Below, one piece after another: positions 59,622-64,000 of a stretch of 64,000 nt of DNA. Under the pieces are notes generated by a model. The model had not been told where the DNA came from, searched no databases, and was given only the letters and a program-made list of their open reading frames with translations. The position numbers and the translations under genes were made by a program. Source of the stretch: CAZYBO01 sp964645205 (GTDB lineage: Bacteria > Pseudomonadota > Alphaproteobacteria > Rickettsiales > SXRF01); contig CAZYBO010000005.1 of NCBI GenBank assembly GCA_964645205.1, positions 72,284 to 136,283 of the forward strand, written 5' to 3'. Every line of letters starts with the position of its first letter. Within the stretch, counting starts at the first letter, position 1.

Positions 59622-60317
59622 TTACATCAGCCCCTTCGACTTGAAGGAAAAATGTTTCTTCGCCCCGACGATGACATGGTCGTGCACTTCGATATTGAGT
59701 GCGCGCGCGGCCTCTACGATCTGGCGGGTGATGTCGATGTCGGCCTTGCTCGGGTTTACGTCGCCGCTGGGATGGTTGTGCACGAGGATGATGCTGGCCG
59801 CGCCAAGTTCCAGCGCGCGCTTGACCACCTCGCGCGGGTAGACCGGCGTGTGATCGACCGTACCGCGCTGCTGGCGTTCGTCGGCGAGAAGCTCCAGCTT
59901 GTTGTTGAGGAACAGCACGTGAAATTCCTCGTGCATGTTGTGGCCGATATGCAGGCGGCAATAATCGAGCAGTTGCGTCCAGCTTTTCACCACGGCGCGT
60001 GACGCCACTTCCTCGCGCAGCATGCGCTCGGCAGCGGATTTCACCACCTTGATCGCTACAATAGCCGCCTCGTTCACGCCTTCGACTTTTTTCAGCTCCG
60101 CACGCTCGGCAAGCATAACTTTTCCGAAACTGCCGAAATGCGCGATCAGATCCTTAGCCATCGGCTTCACGTCGCCCAGCGGACTGGCCGGAAACAAGAT
60201 CATCTCCAGCAGTTCATAATCCGCCAGCGCTTCCGCACCGTGCTGCAGGAAACGCTCGCGCAGCCGCTTGCGGTGGCCGGTAGTATGGCGTTTTTCGAGC
60301 TGCAGCTCAACGGTCAT
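59622..60317 (-). CDS. radC: RadC (JAB/MPN domain) protein
   Basis: A 231-residue protein with an N-terminal helix-hairpin-helix region (DYELLEMILFPASPLGDVKP, VEGVNEAAIVAIK) and a C-terminal JAMM metalloprotease-like domain, with HNHPSGDVNPSKAD as the zinc motif and the upstream Glu in NMHEEFHVLFLN. Long called a DNA-repair protein, but its true role is unsettled. It overlaps the end of the membrane-protein gene by 11 bases. Confidence 0.93.
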   Translation of the reverse strand: MTVELQLEKRHTTGHRKRLRERFLQHGAEALADYELLEMILFPASPLGDVKPMAKDLIAHFGSFGKVMLAERAELKKVEGVNEAAIVAIKVVKSAAERMLREEVASRAVVKSWTQLLDYCRLHIGHNMHEEFHVLFLNNKLELLADERQQRGTVDHTPVYPREVVKRALELGAASIILVHNHPSGDVNPSKADIDITRQIVEAARALNIEVHDHVIVGAKKHFSFKSKGLM

Positions 60318-61470
60318 GCGCCGCCTTCCTCCACGCGAGCGCGGACGCGAGCAGCATCATGCCGCCGACGAAGCACAGCAGGTAGCTGGCGTAATAAAAC
60401 CGTTCGTCGCGCTGCGCGAACAGGATCGTTTTCACCGCCACATGCAGCCACGCCACCGCGATGAGTCCGACCGGCAGGATGGCATGGCGGCGTGAAGTAA
60501 AGTAATGCGCGGCCAGTACCAGCGCCGTCCATGCGAGCATGATCCACATCATCGGCGCCCGTACCACGAAATCGATCGCGCCCCTCATATGATGCAGATA
60601 CTGATCCATCGTAATCGCCCCGGTGAGTTGCGCCGGATATTGCGCTTTGTTTATCAGCGCATATTCCATAAAAATTTTCCAGCCATAAAAACCGGTAAGA
60701 TGCGACACCCATGCGTTCATCCCAAACAGGAACACCGCCGTAATCAGCGCATGTCGCCAAGGAAGCCGGAAATCCTCATGCAGCGCCGCCGAGGAACAGA
60801 ACGCCACCATGCACATCACCGGTATCATATCGGGACGCGACAACGCGGTGAGCGCGGCGAACGCATACCATAACCCGATCGAACGCCACACCATCAGCGC
60901 GTAGATGCCCGCCATCATCAGCAGCGTGGAGATCATGTCGGGCGTGGAAAGCCGCGCCATGTAGACCGTATCGAGCGGCATATAAAACAGGAAGCCCGCG
61001 CAGGCCAGCCACCACGCGCCCCGGTGCAGCGCAGGCGATGGCGCAACCCAAAGCAACGCCGCCAGCAGCGCGAGCGAAGCCAGCGACACCAGCCACGTCG
61101 CCTTCGCCGTGGGCACGCCGGACGCATGCAGCGCATAGGCCGCGCCGACATAAAACGGCTTCACCGTGTAAAAAGGTAGGTTCTGCCGCAGCGCTTCGCT
61201 GTTGTTCCACAGCTTGCGCGTTTCCATGCGCTCCTGAAACGCTTCGTATTGCTTGGGAGAGACTTCTTTTTTGATCTCCTCCATAGTGCGCGCGTACCAC
61301 TTTTCCTGATTCGGCTCCTCAAGCGCGAGCATCGCTCCCACATAGGGGATCATATCGTAATTATGGTAGGGATTCTGGTAGACCGTCCACAGTGCCTTGG
61401 CGCAGAGGATGAAATAGAGCGCCGCGCACAGCGCAAGCACGATACGGCTTGAGACGGTTTGTTCACGCAT
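60307..61470 (-). CDS. Multi-spanning membrane protein, unrecognised
   Basis: A 387-residue protein with about ten predicted transmembrane helices (for example SRIVLALCAALYFILCA, LVSLASLALLAALLWVA, PVMCMVAFCSSAAL). After the first helix a soluble loop of ~80 residues contains EKWYARTMEEIKKEV, ALRQNLPFYTVKPFYV, and later DTVYMARLSTPDMIS. The overall plan resembles GT-C-fold glycosyltransferases of the ArnT/PMT type, but without a sure Asp motif I leave it unnamed. The start at 61470 overlaps map by 8 bases; a start 15 codons upstream is possible. Confidence 0.7.
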   Translation of the reverse strand: MREQTVSSRIVLALCAALYFILCAKALWTVYQNPYHNYDMIPYVGAMLALEEPNQEKWYARTMEEIKKEVSPKQYEAFQERMETRKLWNNSEALRQNLPFYTVKPFYVGAAYALHASGVPTAKATWLVSLASLALLAALLWVAPSPALHRGAWWLACAGFLFYMPLDTVYMARLSTPDMISTLLMMAGIYALMVWRSIGLWYAFAALTALSRPDMIPVMCMVAFCSSAALHEDFRLPWRHALITAVFLFGMNAWVSHLTGFYGWKIFMEYALINKAQYPAQLTGAITMDQYLHHMRGAIDFVVRAPMMWIMLAWTALVLAAHYFTSRRHAILPVGLIAVAWLHVAVKTILFAQRDERFYYASYLLCFVGGMMLLASALAWRKAAHDR

Positions 61471-62260
61471 AGGGCGGATGGAGCTTTCCTGTAGGCGATG
61501 CGGTAAAGATTTCATACCCGTCGGCGGTAACGGCCACGGTATGCTCGAACTGCGCGGAGAGCGATTTGTCGCGCGTCGTCACCGTCCATCCGTCATGCCT
61601 GCTGAGCAGGGTTCCCCAGCCGCCCGCGTTGATCATCGGCTCGACGGTGAAAAACATACCTTCGCGCAGCACCGCGCCCTCGCCTATTTCACCGTAATGC
61701 AGAACGGACGGGGCGTTGTGGAATATTTTCCCGATACCGTGCCCGCAATAATCGCGCACCACGGAATAGCCGTGGCTTTCGGCGTAGCTCTGGATGGCAT
61801 GGCCGATATGACCAAGCGTGTTACCCGGTTTCACCTGCTGGATGCCGAGCATGGTGGCATCATACGTCACCTGCGTCAGGCGTTTCGCCTTTATCGACGG
61901 TTCGCCCGCCCAGTACATGCGGCTGGTGTCGCCGTGCCAGCCGTCCACGATCACGGTGACGTCGATATTCACGATGTCGCCGTCTTTCAGCCTGAGATCG
62001 CCGGGAATGCCGTGGCACACCACATGGTTGACGGAGGTGCAGATGGATTTCGGGAATCCGCGATAGTTGAGCGGCGCGGGAATCGCCCCACGGCCTACAA
62101 TCATCTCATGGCAGAGGTCATTCAGGTGTCCCGTGGTAACCCCCGGCTTCACATGCTCGCCGATCATGTCGAGCACCTCGGCGGCAAGCCTGCCCGCTTT
62201 GCGCATGCCCTCGTAATCTTCGGGCTTGTGGATAATGATCGGGCGGTGGTCGTCGTTCAC
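61463..62260 (-). CDS. map: Methionine aminopeptidase, type I
   Basis: A 265-residue metallopeptidase that removes initiator methionine. It has CHGIPGDLRLKDGDIVNIDVTV with the first Asp ligand, GWHGDTSRMYW, YCGHGIGKIFHNAPSVLHYG with the His ligand, and GMFFTVEPMINAGGW with a Glu ligand. The N-terminal zinc-finger extension of some relatives is absent. The gene precedes the membrane protein and radC in one direction. Confidence 0.96.
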   Translation of the reverse strand: MNDDHRPIIIHKPEDYEGMRKAGRLAAEVLDMIGEHVKPGVTTGHLNDLCHEMIVGRGAIPAPLNYRGFPKSICTSVNHVVCHGIPGDLRLKDGDIVNIDVTVIVDGWHGDTSRMYWAGEPSIKAKRLTQVTYDATMLGIQQVKPGNTLGHIGHAIQSYAESHGYSVVRDYCGHGIGKIFHNAPSVLHYGEIGEGAVLREGMFFTVEPMINAGGWGTLLSRHDGWTVTTRDKSLSAQFEHTVAVTADGYEIFTASPTGKLHPPYA

Positions 62261-62355
62261 ATGGTCTCCTGAATGTAGAATTTCGCATTCCCGCAGCGGC
62301 GGTAATCCGCTATGGTTGGCAATTGTTTAGCGTACATTACAAGGAAGATGCCAAT

Positions 62356-63105
62356 ATGCAAGACAGCTCCGCAACCGCCTGCCTCATTATCGTAGGCAAT
62401 GAAATCCTCTCCGGCCGCACGCAGGACACCAACCTCGCATGGCTGGCTAAGGCCTTGAACGAGGCGGGTATACGCATGGGGGAAGCGCGGGTGATCCCCG
62501 ACCGCGAGGCGGTGATCGTGGAGACGGTCAACACCTGCCGCCGCCAGTTCACCTATGTATTCACCACCGGCGGCATCGGCCCCACCCATGACGACATTAC
62601 CACCGCCTGCATCGCCAAGGCGTTCGGCGTGCCGGTCGAACGCAATAAGGAAGCCGAGGCGATTTTGGAAAAACACTACGGCCGCGAACAACTTAACGAC
62701 GCGCGCTTGAAGATGGCCGACATCCCCAAGGGAGCGACCTTGATTTACAACCCCGTAAGCGCCGCGCCGGGGTTTCGCTTGGAAAACGTGTTCGTGCTGG
62801 CGGGCGTGCCGAGGATCATGCAGGCCATGTTCGACGGGCTAAAATCCCAACTCAAGGGCGGCCGAAAAACTTTATCAAAAACGCTTTCCTCTTATATAAC
62901 TGAAGGTGTTATTGCTGATTCCTTAAGTAAAATACAAAGCAACAATCCCCTCACGGAAATCGGCAGCTACCCGTTCATCAGACAGGGAAAGCTGGGCGTA
63001 AGCCTCGTCGTCCGCGCCGGGGACGAGGCATTGTTGGATGCCGCTTGCCGCGAAGTAAAGACCATGCTGGTGGCACTGGGGCAAACCGTCGAAGAAGAAC
63101 CTTAA
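62356..63105 (+). CDS. CinA-like molybdopterin-binding domain protein
   Basis: A 249-residue protein with the MoaB/Mog fold found at the N-terminus of CinA: LIIVGNEILSGRTQDTNLAWLA, VFTTGGIGPTHDDITTACIAKA, and FVLAGVPRIMQAMFDG. The C-terminal nicotinamide-nucleotide deamidase domain of full CinA is missing. Relatives are annotated as competence/damage-inducible protein A; biochemical role uncertain. AAGGAA precedes the ATG at 62356; an ATG 11 codons earlier is less likely. Confidence 0.9.
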   Translation: MQDSSATACLIIVGNEILSGRTQDTNLAWLAKALNEAGIRMGEARVIPDREAVIVETVNTCRRQFTYVFTTGGIGPTHDDITTACIAKAFGVPVERNKEAEAILEKHYGREQLNDARLKMADIPKGATLIYNPVSAAPGFRLENVFVLAGVPRIMQAMFDGLKSQLKGGRKTLSKTLSSYITEGVIADSLSKIQSNNPLTEIGSYPFIRQGKLGVSLVVRAGDEALLDAACREVKTMLVALGQTVEEEP

Positions 63106-63111
63106 AAAAGA

Positions 63112-63145
63112 AAAACCCCTTACCCCGGAAGGGATAAGGGGTTTT
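63112..63145. terminator. Bidirectional rho-independent terminator
   Basis: Perfect 11-bp stem AAAACCCCTTA (63112-63122) / TAAGGGGTTTT (63135-63145) with a 12-base loop, an A-run on the left and T-run on the right. It ends the cinA-like gene and the convergent outer-membrane protein gene. Confidence 0.9.
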
Positions 63146-63160
63146 CCAATCTCTTAAAAA

Positions 63161-63820
63161 CTAGAAGCGGAAGCGCGCGCCGATTTCTGCGCTGTGCGCC
63201 GTCAGGTCATCCACGCTGAGCGTGCCGCCGGCCACCTGGAATTTGGGGTCGGTAGCGGTGAAATAACGGTAGCCGAGGCTCCATTCCGTGTTCGGCAGGG
63301 TAACGGGTTTGTAGGCGATACCCGCGAGAAGCTGGTAAGAAAACACCGTATCGTTGTCGCCGGTGAGGTTCAGGCCGCTGCTCTTGCTGATCGTAACCTG
63401 CGAAACGCCCGCGCCCGCGCCGATATACGGCGTCATGCGGCTGGTGTTATGGAAATCGTAGTAGGCATTACCCATGTACGAGATCATCTTCGCATAGCCC
63501 TTCGAGGTGGCAGATGCCGCCGCGCCGAGCTGTACGGTGTCGATGCTGTTATAATGGTAGCCGAACTCCGCCTCGATGCGCATGTTGCTGAACGGCTGCA
63601 TCGTGGAAGGCGGCAGATAGCCTAGGGAAGCCGTGCCCACGCCGCCCATGTCGAAATCGACATTGCCGGTGTTCGCGCCGCCGACATCGGCGTCGCTCAG
63701 GAAGTTCAGGCCGCCGCTTAAGCCCACATACCAGCGCGGCCAGCGCTCTTCCGCAGCCTGCGCAGCCGATACGGTCATGGCGATAACAATGGCGCTGGAG
63801 GCCAGTAACAGTTTATTCAT
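63161..63820 (-). CDS. Outer-membrane beta-barrel protein
   Basis: A 219-residue secreted protein with signal peptide MNKLLLASSAIVIAMTVSAAQA. The mature part alternates polar and hydrophobic residues, as in an eight-stranded OmpA/OmpW-like barrel (RWYVGLSGGLNFL, MRIEAEFGYHYNS, YIGAGAGVSQVTI, SLGYRYFTA), and ends in the outer-membrane sorting signal IGARFRF with a terminal Phe. GGAG lies 9 bases before the ATG. Adhesin-like or structural role possible; no specific function readable. Confidence 0.88.
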   Translation of the reverse strand: MNKLLLASSAIVIAMTVSAAQAAEERWPRWYVGLSGGLNFLSDADVGGANTGNVDFDMGGVGTASLGYLPPSTMQPFSNMRIEAEFGYHYNSIDTVQLGAAASATSKGYAKMISYMGNAYYDFHNTSRMTPYIGAGAGVSQVTISKSSGLNLTGDNDTVFSYQLLAGIAYKPVTLPNTEWSLGYRYFTATDPKFQVAGGTLSVDDLTAHSAEIGARFRF

Positions 63821-63871
63821 GCGGTTTGTCTCCGTGCTAGTCAATGCGTGTTGCGTGTAAAAACCTCTGGA

Positions 63872-63900
63872 TAAATACACCCCTGCACTGCTATACGCAA
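63872..63900 (-). promoter_or_regulatory. Predicted promoter of the outer-membrane protein gene
   Basis: On the minus strand TTGCGT (63895-63900), 17-base spacer, TATTTA (63872-63877), about 50 bases upstream of the ATG. The -35 ends 15 bases from the divergent tRNA-Leu. Confidence 0.45.
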
Positions 63901-63915
63901 GTTCAATTGACACAA

Positions 63916-64000
63916 GCTCGCGTGGCGGAACTGGTAGACGCAACGGACTTAAAAGCCAATTGGAAACGGCATAAACATCACGTTTACATTGACTTAGACA
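63916..64000 (+). tRNA. tRNA-Leu (UAA), 5' half, interrupted or cut by window end
   Basis: The 5' acceptor strand GCTCGCG (63916-63922), T8, the D-arm GGCGGAACTGGTAGACGC, and the anticodon 5' stem ACGGA with loop CTTAAAA (63948-63954, anticodon TAA) are as expected. The 3' anticodon stem should read TCCGT, but the sequence is GCCAATTGG and none of the remaining 46 bases fit a variable arm or T-arm of this tRNA. Divergence can start anywhere after U34 (63950). The gene may hold an intron, be interrupted by an integrated element, or be a relic; the window ends before this can be seen. Confidence 0.75.

Noticed and set aside
63072..63090. Sigma-54 promoter-like TGGCAC...GC
   Set aside because: It lies inside the cinA-like coding sequence and lacks a proper -12 element; no convincing -24/-12 site was seen in any intergenic region.

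Overview
The window looks like chromosome of a free-living alphaproteobacterium (order uncertain). The pointers are a short HPr kinase of 139 residues, COQ9, an NDUFA9-like complex I partner, an ELM1 homologue, a compact lptC-lptA-lptB-rpoN block, and the order tpiA-secG-pyrG-kdsA-eno-ftsB-pdhA-pdhB-pdhC-lpd, which is familiar from that class. Base composition is fairly GC-rich apart from a few AT-rich gaps. Assignments come from reading the sequence only; no database was searched.

Layout. 1-5.4 kb: the end of an unknown gene, acs, then a minus-strand regulatory PTS operon hpf-ptsN-hprK-rapZ-EIIA(Man)-ptsH. 5.4-8.4 kb: an orphan CpaF-type secretion ATPase and a two-gene cassette (one-TM protein plus ankyrin protein) that separates hpf-ptsN from rpoN. 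8.4-13.4 kb: rpoN-lptB-lptA-lptC-kdsD-rnd, envelope export and KDO supply; rnd seems to start at a rare ATT codon. 13.7-18.3 kb: a TolC-MacA-MacB type efflux operon. 18.5-18.9 kb: a small Cys-rich secreted protein in an AT-rich setting.

19-24.7 kb: a decayed integrative/mobilizable island next to tRNA-Leu(CAG). It holds phage- and ParB-like remnants, an AlpA regulator, a MobQ-type relaxase operon with a hairpin-rich upstream region that may contain oriT, a vapBC-like module with a third small gene, and truncated traG and integrase genes joined by a deletion.

24.8-36.3 kb: an NDUFA9-like gene, gltD-gltB (glutamate synthase), a GST, queG, grxC, a phospho-acceptor-only histidine kinase fragment, coq9 and a pseudopilin. 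36.3-50.7 kb: the pyruvate dehydrogenase, glycolysis, CTP and KDO cluster, with seven small envelope-protein genes interleaved among the pdh genes. 50.7-57 kb: a PpiD-like foldase followed by trpE-trpG-trpD-trpC. 57-64 kb: DUF599, a VanX-like peptidase, ELM1, radC, a membrane protein, map, a CinA-like protein, an outer-membrane barrel and the 5' half of tRNA-Leu(UAA), whose sequence breaks off in the anticodon loop.

The most striking pattern is a family of three ~355-375 bp units. Each has palindromic terminal inverted repeats (core GTCATYCTG...AGGATCT) around one small GIY-YIG nuclease gene. They sit next to kdsA, between trpD and trpC, and in the pdh operon. Short gene-less derivatives with matching ends lie elsewhere, one of them in frame inside queG; an unrelated palindromic insertion lies in frame inside gltB. 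Together they look like a miniature mobile palindrome/nuclease system that can insert into operons and even coding sequences without breaking them.
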